Of a stretch of DNA of 64,000 nt, positions 50,133 through 58,490 are shown one piece after another. The first letter of the stretch is position 1. Every line of letters begins with the position of its first letter. The translations under genes were made by a program, and so were the position numbers. Below the pieces are notes generated by a model. That model was given only the letters and a program-made list of their open reading frames with translations. It was not told the origin of the DNA and did no database searches. Origin of the DNA: G963704535 sp963704535 (lineage in GTDB: Bacteria; Chloroflexota; Chloroflexia; Chloroflexales; Roseiflexaceae). The stretch is from assembly GCA_963704535.1 (NCBI GenBank), contig OY969916.1, positions 9,424,001 through 9,488,000 of the forward strand, read 5' to 3'.

Positions 50133-50481
50133 GTGAAACCCTTGTCGAAAGTCTCACACTTAGCGTACCGGAGTAAGATTATGAGTAACACCGAGTGATA
50201 TTACGAGTTACCTTGGTGAGCGGAATATTAGCAACCCAAGCACGTAGCAAGAAAGTACGCTCATCAAAAAAATGTGGCGCATGAACGCAGACCCGACGAT
50301 CGCCGCATTGTGGGGACACCGCAGCGCGCGTGCTCCATTGTCCCTCCGTTGCCTCCTCTTTACACACCTGCGAACTGTGCGCTATACTTGGCATACGCAT
50401 CATCTCCGACGCTCGATCAGCGATGCAGGGCGTATACTCTGATCGCAGGATTCGGCGGCAAATCAGGTGGAGGTTGAACGA
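50133..50481. other. Intergenic boundary of the restriction-modification island
   Basis: Contains the operator-like repeats at 50171-50211 and an inverted pair GTGAAAC/GTCTCAC at 50132-50157. From about 50250 the composition rises back to the GC content of the host genes. No gene was seen. Confidence 0.5.
50171..50211 (-). promoter_or_regulatory. Tandem operator candidate for the XRE regulator
   Basis: GAGTAAGATTATGAGTAAC at 50171-50189 and GAGTGATATTACGAGTTAC at 50193-50211: 15 of 19 positions agree and the period is 22 bp (two helical turns). On the coding strand the proximal copy contains CATAAT, a possible -10 box. Confidence 0.55.
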
Positions 50482-50757
50482 ATGGGACGCACGGTGATAT
50501 GCCCGGCCGGCCAATGGACAGCAATCTTTGACCATGCGTTTGTGCAGTTGCCACGCGCCTGGACGGTCTCATTTGCCGCAGCGGATGGCGGCGCGGTCGC
50601 GGGCGAGGTCATGGAGAAGCGATCATCCTGGATCATTCCCAATCCGGCGACGACACAGCCGCTGGTATCGATCATGACCTTCGAACGGGGCTGGTGGAAC
50701 ACGTTCTACTCGGTGCGCGTGAATCCGACGCGCGATGTCATCGCACAGATTGGATAG
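50482..50757 (+). CDS. Small uncharacterised protein
   Basis: ATG 50482 with GGAGGTTGAACGA upstream; 91 residues. Sequence starts MGRTVICPAGQWTAIFDHAFVQLP and ends with FYSVRVNPTRDVIAQIG. It looks like a beta-rich globular protein without signal or membrane segment. No family recognised. Confidence 0.6.
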   Translation: MGRTVICPAGQWTAIFDHAFVQLPRAWTVSFAAADGGAVAGEVMEKRSSWIIPNPATTQPLVSIMTFERGWWNTFYSVRVNPTRDVIAQIG

Positions 50758-50805
50758 CGTACGGCAGATTGGGGCGACATCGTGGGGTGAAACCCTGGAG
50801 GGATT

Positions 50806-51309
50806 ATGAACGAGGCTTTGCTCGACGCGTTTCGCCACAATAGTTGGGCGACCAAGCAGCTCATAGCGGCTTGCCGAGGTCTTTCCGAAGAACAGCTCAC
50901 TGCCCCCGCGGCCGGGAGCTTCGGGGGCATCCTGGCCACCTTCAACCACATCATCCTATCGGACGCAGGCTACTTGCGGCGGCTGTCCGGCAGTGCCCCT
51001 GCGTGGGTGGTTGATCGCGAGGAAAGCGCCGATCTCGGCCAACTCGAGGCGCGCGTGGAGGTGACCGAGCGGATTTGGGAGCGGTTCCTCTCCGAGCCGA
51101 TCGATGCGGAGCGGGTGCTCATCCTGGACGAAGGAGCGTACGAAGCCCACGCCGGTGTGCTCATTGCACAGGCGCTCCATCACGGCAACGCTCACCGGGA
51201 GCAGATCTGCGCCATGCTGACTGGCTTCGGCGTGGAACCCCCGGATGTCCAGGTCTGGGCGTATGGGGAGGCAACCGGGCGCGGACGCGAACGCATCGCC
51301 GACGGCTGA
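50806..51309 (+). CDS. DinB-family four-helix-bundle protein
   Basis: 167 residues from ATG 50806 with GGAGGGATT upstream. The metal-binding His triad of the DinB/YfiT fold is visible: FNHIILSDAGY at about residue 48, and HHGNAHREQI at about 125-129, giving two more His. LRHNSWAT-like start (FRHNSWATKQLI). DinB-like proteins include thiol-dependent metalloenzymes; the reaction here is unknown. Confidence 0.85.
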   Translation: MNEALLDAFRHNSWATKQLIAACRGLSEEQLTAPAAGSFGGILATFNHIILSDAGYLRRLSGSAPAWVVDREESADLGQLEARVEVTERIWERFLSEPIDAERVLILDEGAYEAHAGVLIAQALHHGNAHREQICAMLTGFGVEPPDVQVWAYGEATGRGRERIADG

Positions 51310-51342
51310 CGACAGAGCCAGCCGAGGAATGGTCGCCCTGCG

Positions 51343-52725
51343 CTAATCTTTCTCATTCGCCAGCCCCAGCGCCTCGCGCGCAGCGGCGACGACGAACAGC
51401 GACCCGGTGACGCAGATCAGGTCCTCCGGCCCGGCCAGCGCGCGCGCCTGGTCGAGCGCTTCGGGGATGTCCGGCGTGAGCAGCATGGGCGCGGATGCGC
51501 CGCCGCGCCGGAGCAACGGCGTGGCGTGGGCGGCCAGCTCCTCCAGGTCGCGTTGCGCGCGCGGGTGCTGCGAGCGCGTCAGCACCAGCGCGCTGGCTCG
51601 CGGCACCAGCTCCGCCAGGATGCGCGTGATATCCTTGTCTTTGGTCGTGCCTAGGATCAGCACCAGCCGGCGGCCGGGGAACGCCGCGTCGAGCGACTCG
51701 ATCAGCTTGTGAGCCGAGTCGCCGTTGTGGGCGCCGTCGAGCACGATCGGCGGCGCGCCCTCGACGATCTCCATCCGCCCCAGCCACTCGGTCGTCGCTA
51801 GCCCCGTTGCGATCGCCGCATCGGTGATCGGCAGCCCCCCATCGCGCAGCAGCAGCGCCGCACCCGTCGCCAGGCGCGCGTTCTCCCGCTGGAAGACCCC
51901 CCGGAGCGCCGTCGCCGTCGGACCCCGATAACGGTCAAACGGGTCGAAAATTGAGAATTGAGAATTGAGAATTGAGAATGGCATCTCGACATTCTCAATT
52001 TTCAATTGTTCATTCTCAAATCCGCCCTCGGCGGCGATCCACAGCGGCGCCCCCACCTCGTCCGCCACGCGCCCGATCTCGGCCATCGCCTCCGGGTGCT
52101 GCGGGATGGTGATCGCCGGAACGCCTGGCTTGAGGATTCCAGCCTTCTCATAAGCAATCCTAGTCAGCGTATCGCCCAGGACGTGCATATGATCGTAACT
52201 GATCGAGCTGATCGCCGAGAGCAGCGGCGTGACGGCGTTGGCGCAATCGTGGCGGCCGCCCAGCCCCACCTCCAGGATCGCCAAGTCCACAGCCTGCTCG
52301 GCGAAGTAGCGCATGGCGATCGTGAAGCCGGCCTGGAAGGTCGAGATCTTGCCGAAGGGGTTCGCGTCGAACGCTTCAATCGTCGGCTTGAGCGCCTCGA
52401 CGGCGCGGACCAGCTCGCCCTGGCTGATCAGCCGCCGGTCGATCTGGATGCGCTCGCGATAAGAGTGCAGGTGCGGCGAGGTCCACAGCCCGGTGCGCAG
52501 GCCCGCCGCCCGCGCGATCCCCTCGATCAGCGCCGCCGTCGAGCCCTTGCCCTTGGTGCCGGCCACGACCACGCTGCGGAAGGCGCGCTGCGGCTGGCCC
52601 AGCAGCTCCAGCAGCGCGACCGTGCGCGGCAGATTGTACTCGGCTGGCGTGCGCGGCAGCTTGCTCTCGCTGTCGAGAAACGAGTAGAGGTAATCCAGGG
52701 CGTCTTGGTAGGTCATCGGTTTCAT
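51343..52725 (-). CDS. folC: Bifunctional folylpolyglutamate synthase / dihydrofolate synthase
   Basis: 460 residues from ATG 52725. The P-loop is VVVAGTKGKGSTAALIEGI, followed by SPHLHSYRERIQ, LEVGLGGRHDCAN and VLDGAHNGDSA, all FolC signatures. It ligates glutamate to dihydropteroate and folates in the cytoplasm. About 24 residues (ENEQLKIENVEMPFSILN...) are encoded by a heptanucleotide repeat inserted in frame at 51948-52018, in a surface loop between the ATPase and C-terminal domains. The frame is intact. Confidence 0.93.
   Translation of the reverse strand: MKPMTYQDALDYLYSFLDSESKLPRTPAEYNLPRTVALLELLGQPQRAFRSVVVAGTKGKGSTAALIEGIARAAGLRTGLWTSPHLHSYRERIQIDRRLISQGELVRAVEALKPTIEAFDANPFGKISTFQAGFTIAMRYFAEQAVDLAILEVGLGGRHDCANAVTPLLSAISSISYDHMHVLGDTLTRIAYEKAGILKPGVPAITIPQHPEAMAEIGRVADEVGAPLWIAAEGGFENEQLKIENVEMPFSILNSQFSIFDPFDRYRGPTATALRGVFQRENARLATGAALLLRDGGLPITDAAIATGLATTEWLGRMEIVEGAPPIVLDGAHNGDSAHKLIESLDAAFPGRRLVLILGTTKDKDITRILAELVPRASALVLTRSQHPRAQRDLEELAAHATPLLRRGGASAPMLLTPDIPEALDQARALAGPEDLICVTGSLFVVAAAREALGLANEKD
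51948..52018. repeat. Heptanucleotide ATTGAGA repeat inside folC, translated in frame
   Basis: ATTGAGA copies face ATTCTCAATTTTCAATTGTTCATTCTCAA across GGCATCTCGAC, so the insert is self-complementary. Its length adds about 24 residues without breaking the gene. Confidence 0.85.
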
Positions 52726-52766
52726 GGCCGCTATGATACCACGTTCCTGATCAGGCGATACGGTTA

Positions 52767-53132
52767 TTACGGACGCAAGACGCCCGTGACCACCTGTTCC
52801 AACTGCGCCACCAGGAATGGTTTGGCCAGGAATTCCGTCGCGCCGGTAGCGCGGGCGCGCGGCTCGTCGGCCGTCCCGGAGATCATCAGGATGGGCAGCG
52901 TCGCGCCGCCCGCCCGAAGCGCATGGATCAGGTCGAGACCGCTCATCGTCGACATGCGGTTATTGGTGATCAGCAGATCGGCTCCCTGCTGTGCATACAG
53001 GGCCAGCGCATCCCGCCCATCGCGCACTGCGGAGAGGATCGCCGTGGGGTAGATGCGAGTCAGGACGCGAACCAGCAGCCGGGTGATGCTGTCGTCATCG
53101 TCGGCGATAATAATGTGGTATGGGAGTGACAT
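52767..53132 (-). CDS. Single-domain response-regulator-like protein with Asn at the phosphorylation site
   Basis: 121 residues from ATG 53132 (MSLPYHIIIADDDDSITRLL). Receiver pocket residues are present (ADDDD, switch Ser in LMISGTA, Lys in FLAKPF). The phospho-acceptor is Asn in DLLITNNRMSTMSG, where family members have LITDNRMPGMSG. No output domain. Confidence 0.85.
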   Translation of the reverse strand: MSLPYHIIIADDDDSITRLLVRVLTRIYPTAILSAVRDGRDALALYAQQGADLLITNNRMSTMSGLDLIHALRAGGATLPILMISGTADEPRARATGATEFLAKPFLVAQLEQVVTGVLRP

Positions 53133-53304
53133 CGAGTACCTCGTCTTGGCGGCACATTCTACGTTCACGACGTGGTGAGCCATCCCACCCACTTCCCGCG
53201 TAGCAGCCGCACCAACAGTACCAGCGACGAGGATAGTGAGAAAGAGGTTAAGAATTGCAAATGATGATCAACTTGGTGACAAGAGCTATAATCTCTCACA
53301 GGTA

Positions 53305-53415
53305 GTCTGAATAAGGGGGAGTTTGAGGGGGGCAGCCCCCCTCAAGAACCCCTTTCCACCAGTCTGAAAAGGGGGAGTTTGAGGGGGCAGCCCCCTCAAG
53401 AACCCCTTTCCACCA
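53305..53415. repeat. TTGAGGGG-type palindromic repeat, two tandem copies
   Basis: Copies at about 53305-53360 and 53361-53415, each AGTCTGAAWAAGGGGGAGTTTGAGGGG...CCCCTCAAGAACCCCTTTCCACCA. The region 53133-53304 holds no gene. Confidence 0.8.
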
Positions 53416-53433
53416 CAGATCACGAGGGAGACA

Positions 53434-54951
53434 ATGATGCTACAAGAAGATCAAAGCCGGCGAACACTCGCGGCCTGGCAAGCCTTCCTGGAGACGCCGC
53501 TTGAAACGACCCTGGACCGGCACACCCAGGTCGCGCCGGCGCGGGCAGCGCTCGACCTCTTTCATTCGGTGGCCGCCGGCGTGCCGGCGTACCAGGCATT
53601 TTTGGCCGAGCACGGCATCGAAGGGGCAGCGATCCAAACCGATGCCGATTTCCAGGCGCTGCCGCATACCACCAAGAAGAACTACATCCAGCGTCATGCC
53701 CTAGCCGCATTGTGTCGCGACGGCCGGCTGGAGAACTGCGACATGATCGCCGTGTCGTCCGGCTCGACCGGCCAGCCGACCTGCTGGCCGCGCTTTCTGA
53801 CCGACGAGCTGGCGATCGCCACGCGCTTCGAGCAAGTCTTTCACGACAGCTTTCAAGCCGACACGCGCCGCACCCTGGCCGTAGTCTGCTTCACGCTGGG
53901 CACCTGGGTCGGCGGCATGTACACGGCGAGCTGCTGTCGCTACCTGGCCGGCAAAGGCTACCCCATCACCATCATCACGCCCGGCAACAACAAAGAAGAG
54001 ATCTTTCGCGTCGTGCGCGAGCTTGGCGGGGCGTTTGAGCAGGTTGTGCTGTTGGGCTACCCGCCCTTCTTAAAAGATGTGATTGATGGGGGCATTGCCC
54101 ATGGAATCGATTGGCAGCCATACCATATCAAGCTGCTGATGGCCGGCGAGGTGTTCAGCGAAGAATGGCGCACGCTGGTTGGTCAGCGCATCGGCTCGCG
54201 GCACCCGTGCTACGACTCGGCCGCGCTGTACGGCACCGCCGACGCGGGCGTGCTCGCCAATGAGACACCGCTCTCGATCTGCATCCGCCGCTTCCTGGCG
54301 GCGCAGCCCGAGGCGGCGCGGGCGCTGTTCGGCGAGTCGCGGCTGCCCACGCTGGGGCAGTACGATCCACTCAGCCGCTTTTTCGAGGCCGATGGGCGAA
54401 CGCTGCTCTTCTCAGGCGACAATGGCATCCCGCTGATACGCTACAATATTTTGGATACCGGCGGGATCATCCCATACCAGGAGCTGCTGTCGGCCCTCGC
54501 TCAGTGGGGGTTTGATCCGCTGGCCGAGCTGCGGCGCGAGGGGACGCGCGGCGCGCGACCGCTGCCGTTTGTGTTTGTCTTTGGGCGCTCCGACTTCACC
54601 GTGTCCTATTTCGGCGCCAATATCTACCCGGAGAATGTGACCGTCGGGCTGGAGCAGCCCGGCATCAGCGCCTGGGTCACCGGCAAGTTCGTGCTGGAAG
54701 TCAAAGAGGATGCCGACCGCAACCGTCTACTGGCGGTAACAGTCGAGCTGGCGCCCGGCGTCGAAGCCATTGAGGTGCAGCCCCAGATGATCGCCGAGTC
54801 GCTCCGCGCTCACCTGCTGCGCCTCAATAGCGAGTTCGCGCACTACGTCCCGTCGGAGCACCAGCTCCCGCAGGTAGCGCTGCGGCCCGCCGGCGATGCG
54901 GAGTATTTCCCCATCGGCGTGAAGCATCGGTATACGCGCAAAAGCGCCTAA
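53434..54951 (+). CDS. Phenylacetate-CoA ligase-like (PaaK-type) adenylate-forming enzyme
   Basis: 505 residues from ATG 53434 with GAGGGAGACA upstream. The nucleotide-binding P-loop is AVSSGSTGQPTCWPR; YGTADAGVLANE matches the A5 motif; FGRSDFTVSYFGANIYPENV matches the A7/A8 hinge of PaaK-like ligases. It probably activates an aromatic or other carboxylic acid with ATP. No dedicated CoA-pathway genes lie next to it, so the acid is unknown. Confidence 0.85.
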   Translation: MMLQEDQSRRTLAAWQAFLETPLETTLDRHTQVAPARAALDLFHSVAAGVPAYQAFLAEHGIEGAAIQTDADFQALPHTTKKNYIQRHALAALCRDGRLENCDMIAVSSGSTGQPTCWPRFLTDELAIATRFEQVFHDSFQADTRRTLAVVCFTLGTWVGGMYTASCCRYLAGKGYPITIITPGNNKEEIFRVVRELGGAFEQVVLLGYPPFLKDVIDGGIAHGIDWQPYHIKLLMAGEVFSEEWRTLVGQRIGSRHPCYDSAALYGTADAGVLANETPLSICIRRFLAAQPEAARALFGESRLPTLGQYDPLSRFFEADGRTLLFSGDNGIPLIRYNILDTGGIIPYQELLSALAQWGFDPLAELRREGTRGARPLPFVFVFGRSDFTVSYFGANIYPENVTVGLEQPGISAWVTGKFVLEVKEDADRNRLLAVTVELAPGVEAIEVQPQMIAESLRAHLLRLNSEFAHYVPSEHQLPQVALRPAGDAEYFPIGVKHRYTRKSA

Positions 54952-54959
54952 TAATTCGG

Positions 54960-56222
54960 CTACTTCTTCGCGATCTCGCGCAGCACCACCAGCGCCCGTG
55001 CAAGCTGCACGTCCTCGCTCTTGAGCAGCGCCTGGATGTCGAGCTGGGCCGCGTCGGCCGGCGAGAGCGGCGCCACATCGGCCGGCAGCGCCACGATCTC
55101 ATTGGGCTCGATGCCCTTGCCGCGCACTTCTTCGCCCTTGGGCGTCAGCCACTGGGTCGTGCCGATGCGCACCTGCGCGCCGTCGTTGAGGTTGAAGGTC
55201 CGCAGCACCGTAGCAGTGCCGAAGGTCGGCACGCCGATCACCCGCGCGCGCTCGTTCTCCTTGAGCGCCCCGGCCAGGATCTCGGCCGAGCTGGCGCTGT
55301 TGTTGTTGACCAGCACCACCAGCGGAATGTCGAGCGCCACGCCATCCTTGGTAGTCTTGTAGGGTGTTTGCTCGCCCGATCGGCCTTGTTCGAGCAGCAC
55401 GGTCGTTTCCGGCGGCAAGAACTGGCTGGCGATGCCGATCAGCTCATTGACGAAACCGCCGGGGTTATTACGCAGGTCGAGCACGATCGAGGTCGCGCCC
55501 TGGGCCTGCGCGTCGGTCAGCGCCTGCTTCATCTCATCGGTCGAGCGCTCGGAGAATCGGTTGAGGTGGAACATCGCGACATTTCCATCCAGTATGCGCC
55601 AGGTGACGCTGGGGACATTGATCTCCTCGCGCGTGATCGTGACGTCGATGGGCAGCGTCTCGCCGGGGTGCTGGACGGTCAACATCACCGTGGTGCCTTT
55701 CGGCCCGCGCACCTTGGTCACAATTTCGTCGCGGTTGAACCCCGCGACCTCTTCGCCGTCGACCTTCACGATGACATCGCCGGAGCGCAGGCCGGCACGT
55801 TCCGCCGGCGACCCCTCGATCGGCTGGAGCAGTATTTGGCCGTCGCGTTCGAGGATGTAGGCGCCGATGCCCTCGAAGCGGCCCGAGAGCGCCTCGCGCT
55901 CGGCGCGCGCTGCCTCGGGCGGGAGGTAGACGGTGTGCCCTTGGTCGCCCAGGCTGTCAAGCATGCCCGCGATGGCGCCGTCGGTCATCTTGATCGGGTC
56001 GATCGCTTCCGGGTCGACATAATAATCGGCCGCGAGGTCCCACGTTTTCCAAAAGTTTGCGAAGCGAGCGCAGACCTCTGGCGATTTGGGGCAGGGGGTC
56101 GTGACCTGGAGGGCGCCCAGGTAGCCGCCGCCGAGGCCGAGCACCAACGCCAGCCCGACCATCGGCATGACGAGCCAGATCGGCAGTTGGATGCGCAATA
56201 CACGAGACAACGATGATTGCAT
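54960..56222 (-). CDS. S41 family C-terminal processing peptidase (CtpA/Prc-like) with altered catalytic Lys site
   Basis: 420 residues from ATG 56222 (TTG 56234 is an alternative). Residues ~12-38 form a signal anchor; a PDZ domain spans ~105-190 (GIGAYILERDGQ, GSPAERAGLRSGDVIVKVDG). The protease core has SIVLDLRNNPGGFVNELI and the nucleophile Ser in LVNNNSASSAEIL. The usual GEKTFGKGTVQ motif reads GVPTFGTATVL, so the general-base Lys and following Gln are missing. Periplasmic/extracytoplasmic. Confidence 0.88.
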   Translation of the reverse strand: MQSSLSRVLRIQLPIWLVMPMVGLALVLGLGGGYLGALQVTTPCPKSPEVCARFANFWKTWDLAADYYVDPEAIDPIKMTDGAIAGMLDSLGDQGHTVYLPPEAARAEREALSGRFEGIGAYILERDGQILLQPIEGSPAERAGLRSGDVIVKVDGEEVAGFNRDEIVTKVRGPKGTTVMLTVQHPGETLPIDVTITREEINVPSVTWRILDGNVAMFHLNRFSERSTDEMKQALTDAQAQGATSIVLDLRNNPGGFVNELIGIASQFLPPETTVLLEQGRSGEQTPYKTTKDGVALDIPLVVLVNNNSASSAEILAGALKENERARVIGVPTFGTATVLRTFNLNDGAQVRIGTTQWLTPKGEEVRGKGIEPNEIVALPADVAPLSPADAAQLDIQALLKSEDVQLARALVVLREIAKK

Positions 56223-56269
56223 ATGCTTTCTCAAGATTTACTTTAAGGTTGATTTGTCACTCGTAGTTC

Positions 56270-56327
56270 GTGGTGGAAAGGGGATTCTTGAGGGGCGACC
56301 CCCTCAAACTCCCCCTTTTCAGACAGC
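56270..56327. repeat. TTGAGGGG-type palindromic repeat
   Basis: GTGGTGGAAAGGGGATTCTTGAGGGGCGACCCCCTCAAACTCCCCCTTTTCAGACAGC, between fmt (downstream end) and the peptidase gene. Confidence 0.8.
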
Positions 56328-56373
56328 CTCAGTATACCATCCCCTGCCGCCGTAGAGATGAGAGCCAGATAAG

Positions 56374-57318
56374 TTATTCACCCAGCCGCGCCCGATCGAT
56401 CTCGCGGAGTCCGCGACGCCATTCGACCGCAGCGAGCGCGCGTTTCCCCGCTGGCTGAATGTGATCGAGTTCCAGCGCGCCGTCGCCCGTCGCCACCCAC
56501 ACCCCGTCCTGACGATCAAGAATCGTGCCGGGGAGCGCGTCGCTCTTCCAGCCGGGGTGCGCCCGCGCGGCGATGACCTTGAGCGGCTGGCCGCGCCATG
56601 TCGTCGATGCGGCGGGCCAGGGGTCGTAGGCGCGCGTCATCCGCTCGATCTGGATGGCCGGCGCGCTCCAATCGATCACGCCGTCGGCCTTGCGGAGCAG
56701 CGCGGTGTATGTCGCCTGGCTGTCGTCCTGTGGGGTGGGTGTGATCGCGCCCGCAGCATAGGGCGCGATCGTCTCGACGAGCAGCTCGCTCCCGATCCGA
56801 AACAATGCCTCGGTGAGCGGGCCGCCGCGCGCATCGGGCAGCAGCGGCTGCCGGTGCTGTGCCAGGATCGGCCCGCTGTCCATCTTCGCCTCAAGTCGCA
56901 TGATCGTCACGCCGGTCTCGGCGTCGCCGGCCAGGATCGCGCCGGTCACTGGGGCGGGACCACGGTGGCGCGGCAGCAGCGAGGGGTGGATGTTCAGGTA
57001 GCCGAGCGGCGGGATCGCCAGGACACTGCGGCGCAGGATCTCGCCGTAGGCTGCCACGACTCCGACATCCGGGCGCAGCGCCGCGATCTGCTCCGCCGCC
57101 GCCCCGTCGCGCAGGGACTCTGGCTGGAGCACCGGAATATCCAGGTTTAGCCGCTCGACCGCCCGCTTCAGGGGCGGCGGCTCCGGCGTTCTGCCGCGCC
57201 CGGCGGGGCGATCCGGCTGCGTGACGACGCCGACAAGTGTGTAGCGTTGATCGCGCGCCAGCGCCTCAAGTGGGAGGACCGCGAAGTCCGGCGTCCCCAG
57301 AAAGATCACCCGTACCAT
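56374..57318 (-). CDS. fmt: Methionyl-tRNA formyltransferase
   Basis: 314 residues from ATG 57318, with GAAAGGAGCTTGC upstream. N-terminus MVRVIFLGTPDFAVLPLEAL is typical. The formyl-folate/active site reads LNIHPSLLPRHRGPAPVTGAI, and VTIMRLEAKMDSGPIL follows. The C-terminal domain (RAYDPWPAASTTWRG, LKVIAAR) binds tRNA. It formylates Met-tRNA(fMet) for translation initiation. No def gene is adjacent. Confidence 0.93.
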   Translation of the reverse strand: MVRVIFLGTPDFAVLPLEALARDQRYTLVGVVTQPDRPAGRGRTPEPPPLKRAVERLNLDIPVLQPESLRDGAAAEQIAALRPDVGVVAAYGEILRRSVLAIPPLGYLNIHPSLLPRHRGPAPVTGAILAGDAETGVTIMRLEAKMDSGPILAQHRQPLLPDARGGPLTEALFRIGSELLVETIAPYAAGAITPTPQDDSQATYTALLRKADGVIDWSAPAIQIERMTRAYDPWPAASTTWRGQPLKVIAARAHPGWKSDALPGTILDRQDGVWVATGDGALELDHIQPAGKRALAAVEWRRGLREIDRARLGE

Positions 57319-57494
57319 GCAAGCTCCTTTCGCGCCTATTGCGCCCGCCGCGTGGCGTGTAGTATAATGCAACAACGTTGCGTAGCATAGCCCTATATGA
57401 TGCGCCTTTTCACCAATATGAGTATACAGTTTTCCAAGCGCAGCGGCTACGCCTCGCGCGCTGCTGTCCGATGTTCCCACCTAGCGAGACAGCG

Positions 57495-58490
57495 ATGCAC
57501 GCACTCCTCTTCGACGGCCAGCTCCGGCTGGTGAATGACTATCCTGAGCCCGAGGCGCTCCCTGGTGAGGCGCTTATTCGCCCCTTCCTGGTTGGCGTTT
57601 GCAATACCGATGTCGAGATCACCCGTGGCTACATGGGCTTTCGGGGGGTGCTGGGCCACGAGTTTGTCGGTCGCGTCGTCGCATGCGGCGACGCGGCCTG
57701 GGTCGGGCGGCGCGTCGTCGGCGAGATCAATGCGGCCTGTGGCCATTGCGCCGCCTGCGCTCGCGGCGACATAAGCCACTGTCCGCAGCGCACGACCCTT
57801 GGCATTGATCGGCGCGATGGCGCCATGGCCGAGCTATTTCGCCTGCCGATCGCCTGCCTGCACGAGGTGCCCGCCGGCCTGCCCGATACAGCCGCAGTCT
57901 TCGTCGAGCCGCTGGCAGCGGCGCTGGAGATTCTTGTGCAGTCGCACCTGCGTCCAACCGATCGCGTCGCTGTCGTGGGCGACGGCAAGCTTGGCCTGCT
58001 GTGCGCCCAGGTGCTGCGCCTGCCCGGCTGCGAGGTCGCCGTTTTTGGGCATCACCCCGAGCGCTGGGACATTTTGCGTCGGCAGGGGATCGCGGCGTTT
58101 CAGGTCGAGACAGCGAGCGCAGGAGAGGGGGAGACCGGATTCCCCTCTTCTGCCTCTCTCCCCCGCTCCCCCTCCGGGTTCGATGTCGTCATCGATTGCA
58201 CCGGTCACCCCGACGGCCTGGCCCTGGCGCGCCGGTTGGTGCGGCCGCGCGGCCGCCTGGTGCTTAAGAGCACGTTTGCCGGCCAGTCGCCGCTGAATCT
58301 GAGTATGCTGGTCGTCGATGAAATTCAGCTCCTCGGCTCGCGCTGTGGGCCGTTCGCCCCGGCGCTACGCCTGCTGGAACGTGGCCTGATCGAGACGGAG
58401 CCGCTGATCGCCGGCCGCTTCCCGCTCCACGATGGGCTCGACGCCTTCGGCGCCGCCGCCGGGCGGCTCAAGATTCTACTGGAGGTATAA
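57495..58490 (+). CDS. Zn-dependent alcohol dehydrogenase-like (MDR) oxidoreductase
   Basis: 331 residues from ATG 57495. Catalytic-Zn region GVCNTDVEI and GHEFVGRVV; structural-Zn Cys cluster CGHCAACARGDISHCPQR; NAD(P) loop VVGDGKLGLL. About residues 205-227 (AGEGETGFPSSASLPRSPSG) are encoded by a G/C-rich self-complementary insert at 58119-58175 and probably form an extra loop. Its stop abuts the next ATG. The substrate may be a polyol or sugar alcohol. Confidence 0.88.
   Translation: MHALLFDGQLRLVNDYPEPEALPGEALIRPFLVGVCNTDVEITRGYMGFRGVLGHEFVGRVVACGDAAWVGRRVVGEINAACGHCAACARGDISHCPQRTTLGIDRRDGAMAELFRLPIACLHEVPAGLPDTAAVFVEPLAAALEILVQSHLRPTDRVAVVGDGKLGLLCAQVLRLPGCEVAVFGHHPERWDILRRQGIAAFQVETASAGEGETGFPSSASLPRSPSGFDVVIDCTGHPDGLALARRLVRPRGRLVLKSTFAGQSPLNLSMLVVDEIQLLGSRCGPFAPALRLLERGLIETEPLIAGRFPLHDGLDAFGAAAGRLKILLEV
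58119..58175. repeat. GGAGAGGGGGAG inverted repeat inside the dehydrogenase gene, in frame
   Basis: GGAGAGGGGGAGACCGGATTCCCC is followed by CTCTCCCCCGCTCCCCCTCC. The block is self-complementary and adds about 19-20 residues without breaking the frame. Confidence 0.75.
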
